A stretch of 64,000 nucleotides of DNA, from positions 922,895 to 986,894 of the forward strand of contig KB445804.1 in the NCBI GenBank assembly GCA_000320605.2. Reading direction: 5' to 3'. Positions 1 through 10,599 of the stretch are shown one piece after another (positions within the stretch are counted from its first letter, which is position 1; each line of letters starts with the position of its first letter). The DNA comes from Gelatoporia subvermispora B. Taxonomy: Eukaryota; Basidiomycota; Agaricomycetes; Polyporales; Gelatoporiaceae. Both the position numbers and the translations under genes were made by a program. Below the pieces are notes generated by a model. That model searched no databases. It was not told where the DNA came from and was given only the letters and a program-made list of their open reading frames with translations.

Positions 1-1103
1 AGAGTGGGGGGCTGAGCGAGAAGCAGCTTGATACGCTCCTTGTGGATGTGGGTGCGACCGTGCCCTGCGATGGGCATTCCGATACTGACGTGCATTTTGT
101 GCAGTTCGATCAGAAGGCCGCAGATCACTACGAGTCCGACAGCGACGATGTGGACGAATCGCTGACTGTGCCAGGACCTCCGGGCGGCGCAGGGGTATGT
201 GTTGTTACATGCATGCTCGGCGTGCATTCAGTGACGGTTCACTAGGACGACCCCGTTATCGAGTACGAGGATGAGTTTGGACGCGTACGCACAGCTCGGC
301 GATCCGAGGTTCCACGACATCTACTCCCGGCTAGTGAAAGGGATGAACAAGATGACGAGGATGATTTTGAGTACGCCAATCCCATACATTCTACAGGATT
401 CGATACTAACTGACTATTGTACTCAGTCCCTATGTGATCCGTGAGTCACTCGAGAACATCACTCATTCACGTTCTCATATCCCGCACAGACAATCCAGTG
501 GACCACTTCCCCGTGTACGAACCCTCTGCAGAACGGGTGGAAGCTATCCAGAAAGAGTTCTCCGAGGAGAACAACCCGCTCAACATCCACTACGACGCCG
601 CGCGCGAGGTGCGCGCCAAGGGCGCGGGCTTCTACCAGTTCTCCGGCGACGAGGAAACACGGCAGCGTCAGATGGAGGAGCTGCGCCGTGCGCGCGAGGA
701 GACGGAGAGGACGCGGCAGGACACGGGTGCCCTGGACGTGCGCCCTGGCGAGCTGGAGGGCATGCGCGCGCCGGAGGCGGACGCGGTGGGCATCAAGCGC
801 AGCCGCGCGATGGAGAAGCGCAAGCGGGAGCTCGAGGAACGCAGGAGGCTGCTGGATGCGAAGAGGCGAAAGACGGGTAAGGGAAGCGCGCCACCTGACG
901 AACCCGAGCCTGGGCCGCCCCCGCCGCCACTCGTTGCTGAGCAGAACGCGGTAGCTCCGAGGACCGATCCGTTTGCTATGCTCGAGGCTGCCGCGCCAAC
1001 AGGGTCAATAGGGAAAGGCAAGGGCAAGGAGACAGTTACTGTTGATCCCGCCGATGCGTTCCTAGCACAACTCGAGCGAGATGTACTGAAACGTGTGCGG
1101 TGA
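1..1103 (+). CDS. CCDC174-like (DUF4078) nuclear protein, 5' partial
   Basis: The 3' part of a gene entering from the left edge. Exons 1-194 (open frame from base 3), 246-370, 427-440 and 490-1103 join in phase to give 314 visible residues ending KRVR. The motif VIEYEDEFGRVR, followed by a tract ending FPVYEP and later by KGAGFYQFSGDEE and RQRQMEELRRAREE, matches the DUF4078/CCDC174 family. Relatives in animals are nuclear proteins linked to RNA processing. The rest is charged and predicted helical (Arg/Glu-rich), with a Pro-rich tail. The 14-nt exon is supported because skipping it breaks the frame. The start codon lies outside the window. The molecular role in fungi is not established. Confidence 0.82.
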
Positions 1104-1152
1104 TGGTCATGAACGTGCGTCATTTGGCTACTGTACACGAGGCTATAATACA

Positions 1153-2267
1153 TCACAAATCTAACCGCTCCCTCGCCCCTAGGATTAATACCTCTGGGCA
1201 AGTCAGCCTGTACCGTTGGTCTGGCTGCACGTACTCGACATACTCGATACCCCTTCTCGTCTCTCGTCTATGAACCTTCATCTTGCCGGCAAGGACATCC
1301 ATCATGAAGGCCTTCGTCGACTGCAGCACTTCCTTGGCCGGCCGCATTGTCGTACGATGTCCACAATTGATCAAGGCTCGTTCTGGCGAGGTACTCCCCA
1401 GTACGACGTCCATGAGCATGTCAATGGACCCGAGCCAATCAACGATGTCCCCCTCTGCAGGGAAGATTATCGGCTCAAATTCGTAGAGCGTGTCCCCCAC
1501 GTACAGCATGTTCTCGTCGGTGTCCCACAACGCGACTTCGTCTGGTGTATGTCCAGGTGTATGCAGTAGGACCACGTTGGTGCTGAAGTCGGGGGCGAAG
1601 AAGACCAGTCGGGACCGATGGGGAACGAGAGTCGGCTCGAAGGACGGTGTGCGGACGCCGAGGGCCTTGCAGTGCGAGTTCTTGGGCAGATTCTGGGAGG
1701 AGACGAACGACGGCAGATGTGCAGACTCGTATATGGGGGAGTCCACCGCAAACTGTTCGACACCCACTGCGCATCATTGCAGGCGTTGTCAGCCGCCCAT
1801 AAAATGCTGCGAAGTCGAAGCTACGTACGTATGTGGTCATAGTGACAGTGGCTAAGCACGACGGCATATCCCATCTGTCCCCCCACGTTCAGTGGTCGCC
1901 CGCCATTGTCAGGCACGTCCACGGTCTCGAGGAATTCGCGTAGGCTGGTGATCTCGACGGTGGGGTCGCGGCTCATGCCCCCGCATCCTGTATCTACCAA
2001 GAGGATCTCCTTTGCCTCGGCAAAGATCTTCGCGTAAATGAACGGATGCTCGTTGAAGATGTCATTGACCTCAACGATCAGGAATGTCGTCGGCGTGAGG
2101 CGCCGCGCGGTGAATGCGCTACGCGGGGCTTTGGGTACGGTGAGGGCGCGCTGCGCCTCCAGGTCGTCGCGGGCATCCGCCTCGGCTATAGCTCGGTCGA
2201 TGAGCGGCAGAACGTAGAAGTAGATCCCCGCCACGAGCCAGACGAAGAACTCCGCGACTGTGAGCAT
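1153..2267 (-). CDS. Metallo-beta-lactamase-fold hydrolase
   Basis: Exons 2267-1829 and 1766-1153 with a 62-nt intron give 350 aa. The zinc motif HCHYDH lies at the end of exon 1, and splicing continues it into ILGVEQF, as expected for this fold. Further ligand motifs are HTPGHTPDE (the third metal histidine) and a late GHR. A short hydrophobic N-terminus (residues 3-22, VAEFFVWLVAGIYFYVLPL) could anchor or target the protein. Hydrolases of this type cleave thioesters, lactones or phosphodiesters; the sequence does not show which. Its 3' end lies 50 bp from the end of the convergent CCDC174-like gene. Confidence 0.88.
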
Positions 2268-2777
2268 GTCGGGCGACCTTGATGCAGGCTCACGGCGAGG
2301 CGGAGTGGTGGTAGGCGGGAAAGAGGGACATACGACGTGAAGACGAGCGGGGCGAAGGAGATGCCAGTCGAGTGAACTCAGAGAGCTGGTTCTCAGGTCT
2401 GCCCGGCCGGGAAGTATGGGAGCAAATGAGAAGGCTCTTGGCGGGCACGTTCCTGCCAGCCGTGTCTCTCTTGGCTGGCTCGGCCCACTCTTTGCTGCAT
2501 ACAGTGACCCGGCATGTCATTCAACCTCCTGACTTGCACACGCGATGTTCTTCTCAGTACCTGTACATGCAGTCCGCCAAGCTGTTTCGTAGAATCTCCG
2601 TATGGCTACCAGTCGCCACACGCGGCCATATATTCTGTCCATCGTGCCGCAGTCGAGCATTGAGACATCTCCGTCTGGAAGTAACGTAGGTTTGCGACGC
2701 AGAGGGCGCAGCAGAGACCACCTACCTGAGCAAGGAAGTAGCTCTCTCTACACTCGGGTTCTCATGATGCCATGATA
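2268..2777. other. Intergenic, 510 bp
   Basis: Upstream region of the hydrolase gene and downstream of the MoaD gene, which lies on the same strand. No ORF here has family motifs or exon-like structure. It presumably holds the hydrolase promoter and the MoaD 3' UTR. Confidence 0.6.
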
Positions 2778-3080
2778 TCAGCCTCCCGAGACAGGGCAGA
2801 TGACAGCCACCTCCTCCCCGCCGCGCAGAAACACCGTCGCCGGATCGTCCACCATCTCCTCGTTCACCGCCCAGCTGCTGTTCTCCAGCACCTCTCCCAG
2901 CTTTGTCTTTGGGTGCCGAGCAGATAGGAGCTCGGTGAGCGCGGTGAGGGGAAATGCCGGGGCGCCTTCCTGATCAGCGTGTGATAGGGGAAGGGAGACA
3001 CGTTCGACGGTCAGACCCGTCGTCGTCGACGCCGCAGCAAAGTATAGCACAGTGATCTCTGCGCATTGATCGTTGGCCAT
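2778..3080 (-). CDS. Molybdopterin synthase small subunit (MoaD/MOCS2A)
   Basis: A single exon of 100 aa, the usual size for the family. It starts MANDQCAEITVLYFAA and ends GG after FLRGGEEVAVICPV. The terminal Gly-Gly is the diagnostic feature: it is adenylated and converted to a thiocarboxylate that donates sulfur to precursor Z when bound to the large subunit (MoaE/MOCS2B) in molybdenum cofactor synthesis. The ATG at 3080 was chosen because the preceding in-frame sequence (to 3236) lacks family character. The body is a beta-grasp, ubiquitin-like fold by homology. Expected in the cytosol, serving enzymes such as nitrate reductase. No large subunit is visible nearby. Confidence 0.92.
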   Translation of the reverse strand: MANDQCAEITVLYFAAASTTTGLTVERVSLPLSHADQEGAPAFPLTALTELLSARHPKTKLGEVLENSSWAVNEEMVDDPATVFLRGGEEVAVICPVSGG

Positions 3081-3361
3081 GGTGGCTGTACTTGGCCAGA
3101 GGGTATCAGATAGCGTCCGAGTCCGGGTGAGAAGGAGTGAGTGACATGGGATGGCGGGACGCGTCCACGCGCGTCGCGCGTCCCACCGGCGTCCCACCGG
3201 TTCACGAGAGGTGTAGGATGAATGAGAGTCTGACATACTCTTCTATCGTCATATCAGCCGCTGGTCGTGTGCATTGATTCGGACGATTACAGTCTACTGG
3301 TATGAGTGTCCCGAATACTATCTAGTGCCTAACGCTACACCGTTCTCCATCCGCACATTGA

Positions 3362-4457
3362 CTACTTGCTCAACCTCTGGAGCTGAAATTCGTCTACATC
3401 CCCCGAGCTACGAAGCTCAACAGTCCACCAGATAGGCTGAGATGTCTTGATCCAGACCGTGTCCTCTTCCGGTAGTAGGTGGTTTGACGTGGATATCATG
3501 CCATCGAACGAAGACTTCGCATTTGCTACGAGTAGTTGGTCAAACAAGTCATCTGACCTAAAAGCAATGAACATACTCAAATTCCACTGCAACCCAGTGG
3601 TGGACAAGATGGTAGACTGCACACCAATGGGCAGCAATCCGCAAGTCTTACCCATGAGATCATGATTGATGTGTATACGATGCTCTCCCTGCATAGCATG
3701 CAGAAGCACAAGGGTCATCAGTAAATCAGAAGCTGACAGAATGAAATGGGTACGCACCGAGTCAAGCACCCATGCAATATTCTCATCCGTGACTGTAAAG
3801 ATCCGTTTCTGTCGCTTGCGAAGTTTGTAGATGCAAGTTAAGGTATGTATTGTTTGATCCAAGCGACCGGACAGTCCACCAAGGACAATCACATCGTACT
3901 GCACAAACTCAGAACATGCTCTGACATTACGCAAGACAAGACGTACCGGTGGTGTCCTCGACTTGTCCCGCTCAAAGACCTCGGCGAAGCATTTCATGAG
4001 GTCCGTCGAGTATTGGTCCCCATCGCGTATTATAGGAACCAGCTACCATATAACACGTCAGAATTCAGGGCACATGTATATATCACACCAACAGACACGG
4101 ATCACTCACCCAAGACTCGTAGTAGCTCCGAACATCATCTCGCAGGGAATCGAGGTCTCCCTTTATAATATCCGGTAAATACCTTGAGCATTGCACCGCA
4201 ATTAGCTGCCGTCGACGACCACCGTGAGCCCACACTCACACGTCAACTCACTGACTGCACGTATCCGGGTCGCCTCCTAGGGCATCAAAGAGGCGGTTAG
4301 CACCGCCGTCCGCGCACGCGCGCCATTCCGCTGCGTGCCATAGCTTCTTGAGGAGGGGCAGGCTGAACGGCTGGTTCAATATGATCAGCGCATACTTGCG
4401 GTCCGGGTACGGCGCCGGGTGCTCGAGGAACGGCAAAGACCAGGTGCGCTCCGCCAT
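3362..4457 (-). CDS. Thiamine pyrophosphokinase
   Basis: Six exons (4457-4261, 4182-4110, 4042-3947, 3898-3758, 3688-3577, 3525-3362) join to exactly 261 codons. The enzyme transfers pyrophosphate from ATP to thiamine, making the cofactor thiamine diphosphate. Motifs in order: CADGGANRLFD, IKGDLDSL, DQYSTDLMKCF, VLGGLSGRLDQT (catalytic N-terminal domain) and TCGLLPIG, WNLTN, GMISTSNH (C-terminal thiamine-binding beta domain). The WNLTN motif appears only after a 51-nt intron is removed, which supports the model. At 260 aa it is a normal single-function fungal form. It is divergent from the gene starting near 5.0 kb. Longer upstream reading frame to 4916 is probably 5' UTR. Confidence 0.93.
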
Positions 4458-5017
4458 CGCCGCTGCGCGCGACGGTGAGCACTTGGAAAGTGGAGAAGAT
4501 GCGGGCTCAGGCTCGGCGGCGGGACGCGGTGATACGCGCACGCGCGCGGGCACGTGGCGGTGGCCGTCGCGCGCCTCGAGCCGCTTCCCCAACCGGCGCG
4601 CACCGCTCATGTAGCCCTTGTTCTTGTTCTCCTCACTGCACATTACAGCAACGAATATTCCTGGAATTATGTTGGAGAATGGATAGACCTCACGACCACT
4701 ACCAGTCGTACTCTTGGCACCAGGTGAGCATCCGCTGAGACGGTAGACCGCGCGCTGCATGCTCATCCCCAGGCATTTAGTCGCACGATCAGGTACTTGT
4801 GTAATTCGGAGAGATTTCGAGTAAACCTGATCCGAGATATATTCGTGTCTGTCAGGCCACTGTACTATTGCTTGTACCCTATGAGACCACGGAAGAAGAT
4901 GTACATGTACGTCCACTGCTGAATGCAGCCCCTACGGATGCTCACTGAGGTCCTTAGGTTATAATAGAGAGGAATCACCTTGTGGCCGGAGTGCGAGGGC
5001 AACCACCAATAGTCAAG
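4458..5017. other. Divergent promoter region
   Basis: About 560 bp between the thiamine pyrophosphokinase start and the first supported exon of the rightward membrane-protein gene. It probably contains both promoters and the unresolved 5' exon of the rightward gene. No separate gene is supported. Confidence 0.5.
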
Positions 5018-5021
5018 GTTA

Positions 5022-6610
5022 GTGGGTTCGTCTTTCCGAAGAAGCCATCCTGACAACGTACCGCAGGGCCGTCTGTACGGCAACGTCGACACCGCAACAT
5101 CAGTATGGCAGCTTGAGCCGCGAGCATCTCGCTTCTCAGCTCGGGAGCGTACGACGTCTACGGCCTCCACGATATCTACGCAATCGTCCTACGCATATGT
5201 CTCTGATCCCGATATATCCAGCAGCTTTGCCGCGTCTCTAGAAGGTGGCCTTGTCTCAGATGCGGACGACCCCTTGTCTTCTCCTGCGCTTTCGTCTCCG
5301 ATATCCTCGTCCATCGAGGATCATCCTGTAACGTTTGTCGTACCGAGACACAGACAAGTCCGCTCTATCCCGTCGCATTCGCAGTCAACATCGCCTCCTC
5401 ACGCGCCGCAGTCGTTCAGCCACATATCTTCGTTCTCTTCACTGGAGTCCCTCCATACAAGCTCTGAACGACTTCTGACACTACATCTGGAGAAAGCTGA
5501 ACCAATCATATGGCCTGCTTTGATCGTCGGGCCTGTTCCAGAGTCTATGTCCCTGCTGATCGTTGGCACCCATCCATGGACACCGTCTTGTGGTGTTGAA
5601 GCCAGGTATAACATGGACCCTACCAGTCTCGTGTTGATTGGCCTCGACCTGTACGACATCCGCAATACCGATGAAGACGCATTTGAGTACTTTGTGTATG
5701 TAATTTCTCTTAATCTCTCGCCCAGTGGCATCATTGAACATTGCTCGCATCGCTCAGGCGAGCATGGCATCAGGCGCATGTACCCGCCGCTACGATGCGC
5801 CTAGCCACGCACTACCTCCCACCTCAAACAACCCTCCCCAACCTTCTGCCTGCAGACATCTCGTCACCTGCCCCTGCGGTATCCCCCGCACTCACATCGA
5901 CTATCTCCGAAAGTGATGCAGCTGATCCATCTACACCTACCGCATCCCATATCTCCGAGTCACCCGCACCCCGGCTCTCACCCACACCCGGGACCACCGA
6001 GTACTACCTGGAGCGCCTCGGCGGCGCGCCCGGACTGGCCCAGCTCTACCGCGCAGCGGGCCTGCTGCACCTCGAAGGCACTACCGCACCGCTCCTCTCC
6101 TCCGCCTACGCCGGGCTCTCTTCGCTCCGCGTCCCAACACAGGGCCCCTCCGACGCAAGCAGCAGCATCAGTGGCACCGAGGCGTGGCGGCGCGACCGCG
6201 AGGCTGCGCGGCGTTACTTCGAGCGTGCGCGCGCGCTGTGCCCCGCGCTCGACGTCCCGCTGCTCCCGCCCGAGGACTCGGACTCGGGCGCGGAGAGCGG
6301 GGACGTGCGCAGCGTGAGCCCCGGGAGCAGTGCCCCACGTAGGAGGGAAGACGCGAGCAGTCCTGGGCATGTGGACGAGCCGGGGCCCAAAGACGAGCCG
6401 GTGGCACAGCCGCGCAGGCGCCGCAGAAAGACTGCGTCTGGGGACCTGTCGAGCTCGATTATGGGGAGCGTGCGCACGGATGTGGACATCGACGACGAGG
6501 ATCGGACGTGGTACTTGTATATCCCTGGGCTGATTGGCGCAGGTACTGCCCTACTGGTTGTAGGCATCTTGTCCTTCTCGTCATGGAGAAAAACTCAGTC
6601 GTCGAGCTGA
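5022..6610 (+). CDS. Ser/Thr-rich protein with C-terminal membrane anchor, unknown function
   Basis: Not recognised as a named family. Exon to 5695 and exon 5758-6610 join in phase through a 62-nt intron, giving about 500 aa. The first 140 residues are Ser-rich and disordered. A folded-looking segment (LHLEKAEPIIWPALIVG to VRAWHQAHVPAATMRLATHYL) follows. Then come a YYLERLGGAPGLAQLYRAAGLLHLEG helix-rich stretch and an acidic/basic linker. One hydrophobic span (YIPGLIGAGTALLVVGILSF) sits about 10 residues from the end, fitting a tail-anchored or single-pass protein. The true start is unresolved: base 5022 is GTG, and a 49-nt intron with a CTGAC branch site (5018-5066) may precede the main exon. 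Real coding is supported by splice continuity and length. Confidence 0.7.
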
Positions 6611-6981
6611 GCCCAGTGGTTGTGCGACGTCGTATATAGCTATCAGTCGCTTTCTTCACGCATATATCCACTCAATGAATGTATAGTATTTCGGGAACGA
6701 TCCATATCATATCCAGCAAACCTGACCCTGAGGATCATCATATTTAACTAATATAAAATAGAGCAAATGTGCACAACGAGCGTGTGGTATAAAATATGTA
6801 AGGGTATGTACTAGAAAGCAAGGGCAGCACTGCTGGGGGCATGCAGGAACGAGAACGAGCGACAGCGCTTGCTACGAATGACTCGCTATGCACAACTGAT
6901 GCGACAATAGGTATGTACATCCGCGGAGATTCCACCGAAGTAGCATGAGACAGAAAGCAAAGGAAACTAGGGCCCAATATA
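6611..6981. other. Convergent 3' ends, 370 bp
   Basis: AT-richer spacer between the stop codons of two converging genes, presumably the two 3' UTRs and poly(A) sites. No gene seen. Confidence 0.6.
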
Positions 6982-9900
6982 TCAGCTAGGGTTCCTGTTG
7001 CTGGCACTAGAGATGTGGCTGGCGATACGCTTCATCCTGTCCCGCTCCGCCGCGATATGCTGCTCCAGCATCCCGTCGAACTTCTGCAGCGACTCCCGCT
7101 GCCACCGCTTGCTCCTGCCCTCAGCGTCGTTCGCCGTCGCCGGCCTGCGCCGAGGCGACGTTGGCGACTTCGGTGGAGGACTTGCGCTGAGGCTAAACGA
7201 CTGCGGGAGTAGCCCGGTCGAGACGAGCGCCTCCGTAGACGGGACGGGGCTGATGCCCCTCAGACCCTTCTTCCTGGACGCGAAGTACGTCCCGGGAGGG
7301 GGCAGACTCGGCGTGTTCCCAATCGGCTTCATGCGGTCGCTCGGGTCAATGGCGATGGGCGGCAAGTCATCGCTCGGCCGTGGCGGCGAGGAGAACTGCG
7401 GTGTGGAGTGATTCCCGAGACGCGTAAACGACGTTGTCGACGGCGCGCGGAGCGAGCTCGTGCCCGCTGGCTGCGGCGAATCCACGATAATGGACGTCAC
7501 GTCATGCGTGTCCTCCGTGTCGCTCTCGTCGCTGGTGTCGAGATCGTCCATCGCGTTCGGGTGCGACTGCAGCTGGTCGAAGAAGTCGGTTGGCGGTGCG
7601 GGCGCTGGTGCCGAGTGGATCGCGGGGGGCACATCCTCCGTCGGGATGCGCAAAGATAGTGAGGTGGAAGGCGCCCTGCGGCGTTCTGCGATTGACAGTC
7701 GCGAATCAGGCAGCGGAGGCGAACTCGACGTGTCCATCGAAGGTCCACGGGAGACAGCCGCGGCACGACGGACGTGATCCGACGAACCACGAGAAGACGT
7801 TGATGGGCGGTATACTGGCTTGACAGGTGGTGGCCGCGGCGGCGGGGGCAGCACGGTGGGCATCAGCGAGGACGACGGCCTTGGTGGCGGAGACATGGCC
7901 AGCTGGCGCGGCGGGCCTGCAGGTAATGGTGAAGGCTCCCGTGAGGGCGGAGAAGCCTCTGGGACATAGCTCCTCCTCGAAAGCACCGAGGGAGACCGAC
8001 AGCTCCCGAACAACGCATCCTGGAACGCCGATGCGGTAGGCGACGGATGAGAGTACTCGTCGAACGAGGGCCTGCCCTCGGATATGAGCGAGATCGTCAC
8101 GGACGGCCTCGGGCCGCGCTGTTCTGCGTCTGTGTCCAGAGGCGTCACAAACGACATCTGGTCGTCTGAGTACCGCGACTCAGACATCGCGCTACGGTAT
8201 GAGGAGAAAGCAGTGGGAGCGCGAGATTCGGGAGGATTTGGCGATATACCTCTCGGAGGACGGGTGTGAGACGAGGGCGGCGGCGTGATCGAGAGCATAG
8301 AGCGGGAGTGCTCCAACTCCCGAGATGCGGAAAGCCCGGGAGAAGAGACAGCTTTGCGCACAATCTGTAGGGAGGTCCGGGAATCTCGCTCAGATGGCAC
8401 TGCCGATCCATGATCCCTTGAGCTCTCTGTGAGATCAGGTTGGGACAATGAGAACACGGGATTTATGAGCGATCTTCGAGGTGCAGGCGAAAGAGGGAGA
8501 GGTTGATGAGGTGTCTCCGCCCGTACAGGTGGTTGGTACGGATTCCAGGGAGAGTGAGGAGGGTCCATCGGAGACCTCGCTGGTGCTGTAAGACTCCTGC
8601 TATTGAGGGGTGGTCGCTGCTCCGTTGGCTCCAGCTGGTACTCAAGTTCCGCTAACTCAGAACGGATCTTCACATCATCTAGGATAGGCCTGCTGATGTG
8701 GTGCTTCACCTTCAAGGCTGCACGCGTGTCGACAGGCTGTTCGGGTATTGACTCCCTTGGAGAAGTGGGCGAATTGGGCGCTATCGAGGGATCAGTCATC
8801 GTAGCAATGAATGAGGGGTCTGGTGTATTGTTCAAGGAGAGGCTAACAGCTTCGTGGAGAAGAGCTTTCCGCCATGACTCCTCTTCAGATGTGGTCGACC
8901 AGATCCCAGGACTCGTCGGCGGAGGGAGGTGCTCTGCAAGGACACCTGCGTCGGCGGGATCATTCACGTTCAAACCATACACGGCGGACGCTTGCACTGC
9001 AAATGGATATGAGGAGGATAGTGGCAAATCAACCGCATCAGTGGGGTCAATCACGTCGTCTTCGGACTTGTCCTCTCTTGGCGGGATATGGCTCCGAGTT
9101 TTGATTTCTTTCTCGACTTCCCTGGCCGCTATGTGGAGATCGTCCATCTTCTCGCGCAATACAACCACCCTGGTGGCGGTCGGAGGGCGAGAAAGATTAT
9201 GACTTGGTGCGGGAGGCATAGATCGCGCATGCGGTCGAGCAACATGTCCTGAAGCAGTGGTCGAGTCGGAAGTCGTCCGCAGAACCGGGACGGCGGGGAG
9301 GTCTGTCGCAACAGGACTTGCCGCATCAGGTGTTGTTGGTTTCGACTTTGATCGTCCTCTACGGAAGAAGTCAAGGAACGACGAATTCGCCGGTTTTGTG
9401 GACGCTCTTTTGTTATTCTGAGAGGCTAGGGCAAGAGGCGAAGGCTTGTTGTGAGCAGGAGGAAGGAAATAGTTGTTGTTGACAAGCAGCCGAAGACGAT
9501 ATGATACGTCGTCTGGGTCGAATTCGGAGCCTCCTGGAGAGACAATCTCAGGAGAGAAGGAAGACTCCTCATCGCGATGCCCCTCTATCGAATGCGGGAA
9601 GACTGACGACTCTGCGCATGACCCGGACGAGGTTGACGCAGGGTATACCGAAGAGGACGTGGCTGAGACTTGCGTGAGAACCGAATCTCGGGGATTGGGG
9701 CGTTCGCCTCCTGCGACCTGTATCGCCGGTACAGAGTAGGGCGCGTCTGCAGGGGTCAGAGGACTGGGCTGAGCAGACGAATCTGACGAGCCGGTGTTTC
9801 TGAACGCTGGACGCGGTAGACTCATGCCTCGCAATCTGGCCTTCAGATCAACAGGATCAGTCAAAATGGAGTTCTTCGGTGTCAGTGGCGAAGAGGACAT
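6982..9900 (-). CDS. Large Ser/Pro-rich disordered protein, unknown function
   Basis: An uninterrupted 972-aa frame, far longer than chance would allow. It is very rich in Ser, Pro and Arg, with many SP/TP and RxxS sites, as in scaffolds controlled by proline-directed kinases. Recognisable islands are DLKARLRGMSLPRPAFRNT near the start, DPDDVSYRLRLLVNNNYFLPP (about 120-140), SSFLDFFRRGRSKSK (about 175) and a C-terminal helix FDGMLEQHIAAERDRMKRIA. I do not recognise a catalytic domain or membrane segment. The ATG at 9900 may not be the real start: a same-strand frame (10499-9882) overlaps it by 19 bases in another phase and may be a 5' exon. Confidence 0.75.
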   Translation of the reverse strand: MSSSPLTPKNSILTDPVDLKARLRGMSLPRPAFRNTGSSDSSAQPSPLTPADAPYSVPAIQVAGGERPNPRDSVLTQVSATSSSVYPASTSSGSCAESSVFPHSIEGHRDEESSFSPEIVSPGGSEFDPDDVSYRLRLLVNNNYFLPPAHNKPSPLALASQNNKRASTKPANSSFLDFFRRGRSKSKPTTPDAASPVATDLPAVPVLRTTSDSTTASGHVARPHARSMPPAPSHNLSRPPTATRVVVLREKMDDLHIAAREVEKEIKTRSHIPPREDKSEDDVIDPTDAVDLPLSSSYPFAVQASAVYGLNVNDPADAGVLAEHLPPPTSPGIWSTTSEEESWRKALLHEAVSLSLNNTPDPSFIATMTDPSIAPNSPTSPRESIPEQPVDTRAALKVKHHISRPILDDVKIRSELAELEYQLEPTEQRPPLNSRSLTAPARSPMDPPHSPWNPYQPPVRAETPHQPLPLSPAPRRSLINPVFSLSQPDLTESSRDHGSAVPSERDSRTSLQIVRKAVSSPGLSASRELEHSRSMLSITPPPSSHTRPPRGISPNPPESRAPTAFSSYRSAMSESRYSDDQMSFVTPLDTDAEQRGPRPSVTISLISEGRPSFDEYSHPSPTASAFQDALFGSCRSPSVLSRRSYVPEASPPSREPSPLPAGPPRQLAMSPPPRPSSSLMPTVLPPPPRPPPVKPVYRPSTSSRGSSDHVRRAAAVSRGPSMDTSSSPPLPDSRLSIAERRRAPSTSLSLRIPTEDVPPAIHSAPAPAPPTDFFDQLQSHPNAMDDLDTSDESDTEDTHDVTSIIVDSPQPAGTSSLRAPSTTSFTRLGNHSTPQFSSPPRPSDDLPPIAIDPSDRMKPIGNTPSLPPPGTYFASRKKGLRGISPVPSTEALVSTGLLPQSFSLSASPPPKSPTSPRRRPATANDAEGRSKRWQRESLQKFDGMLEQHIAAERDRMKRIASHISSASNRNPS

Positions 9901-10499
9901 ACTCGTGACGGGCCACCTTCGGAGCGTATATCCCTTGGGAGGGCAGATGGTGGTAGTTCATGCGAAGCAGCCAAACTCCGTGCTCTGTCCGCGCTCCCCA
10001 TTGACGCTTTCGCAGCGTCCAGCGTGTTCCTGACAGGCTGGCGTTCGACCCGATCCGTGCCCGCACCCGGCGGCTGATCCCCTGGCGGCGTGGACGCCCG
10101 AGCATGCATGGATCCGCCGTCCAACTCTTCAGGTTCGTCGCAGAACTGGGGCGTTGCAATCGGCAGCGGAGGGGCATCATCAAAGTGCCCAGATGGCGAC
10201 GTCCCGTCCACAAATCCTCCCGCACCCTCCCCGCCCTCTGCACGCCCGAGACTCTTCCCCCGCGGTCTTGACGTGAGCGTCTTGGTCCTCGTGCGCGAGC
10301 GCCGCCGCAGCGACGCCCCAGTACTGGCAGTGCTGACCCGGGAGTTCGAGCGGACGAGGGAGGCCCCGTCCAGGGGGCTGCTGGGGAAGACTGCCGTGGG
10401 CTGGGCCATGCTGGCCGCGGACGTTGCACGCAACGACGGTGATGCGAGTAGGCGGGGAGCAAACGAGCGAGGTTTTGATGAATTAATGGCTCCTCCCAC
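9882..10499 (-). CDS. Ser/Arg-rich ORF, possible 5' exon of the 972-aa gene
   Basis: A 205-codon frame directly upstream of the 972-aa gene on the same strand. A likely start is the internal ATG at MAQPTAVFPSSP. Composition (SLVRSNSRVSTASTGASLRRRSRTRT, then Pro/Asp-rich) resembles the downstream protein. One possible in-phase junction is a GTCAGG donor after ERQP with the CCCAAG acceptor near 9930, but the signals are weak. It may instead be an upstream ORF or only an open GC-rich stretch. It lies about 100 bp from the divergent ERG28 start. Confidence 0.38.
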   Translation of the reverse strand: MGGAINSSKPRSFAPRLLASPSLRATSAASMAQPTAVFPSSPLDGASLVRSNSRVSTASTGASLRRRSRTRTKTLTSRPRGKSLGRAEGGEGAGGFVDGTSPSGHFDDAPPLPIATPQFCDEPEELDGGSMHARASTPPGDQPPGAGTDRVERQPVRNTLDAAKASMGSADRARSLAASHELPPSALPRDIRSEGGPSRVCPLRH

Positions 10500-10599
10500 C
10501 GCCCGGCGCTGCTCGCGCGCCTACGGCGGTTGTGCGGCGCGGCGATCACGTTCCCGACGCGACCCCCTCCTGCTGTGTTTACTTCCTCTACCTCGCGCC

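Noticed and set aside
3525..3577. Reading through at 3526-3576 in thiamine pyrophosphokinase without an intron
   Set aside because: The frame is open, but removing the 51-nt GT-AG segment restores the conserved WNLTN motif and correct total phase.
8603..9202. 199-codon plus-strand ORF
   Set aside because: Antisense shadow of the 972-aa Ser/Pro-rich protein.
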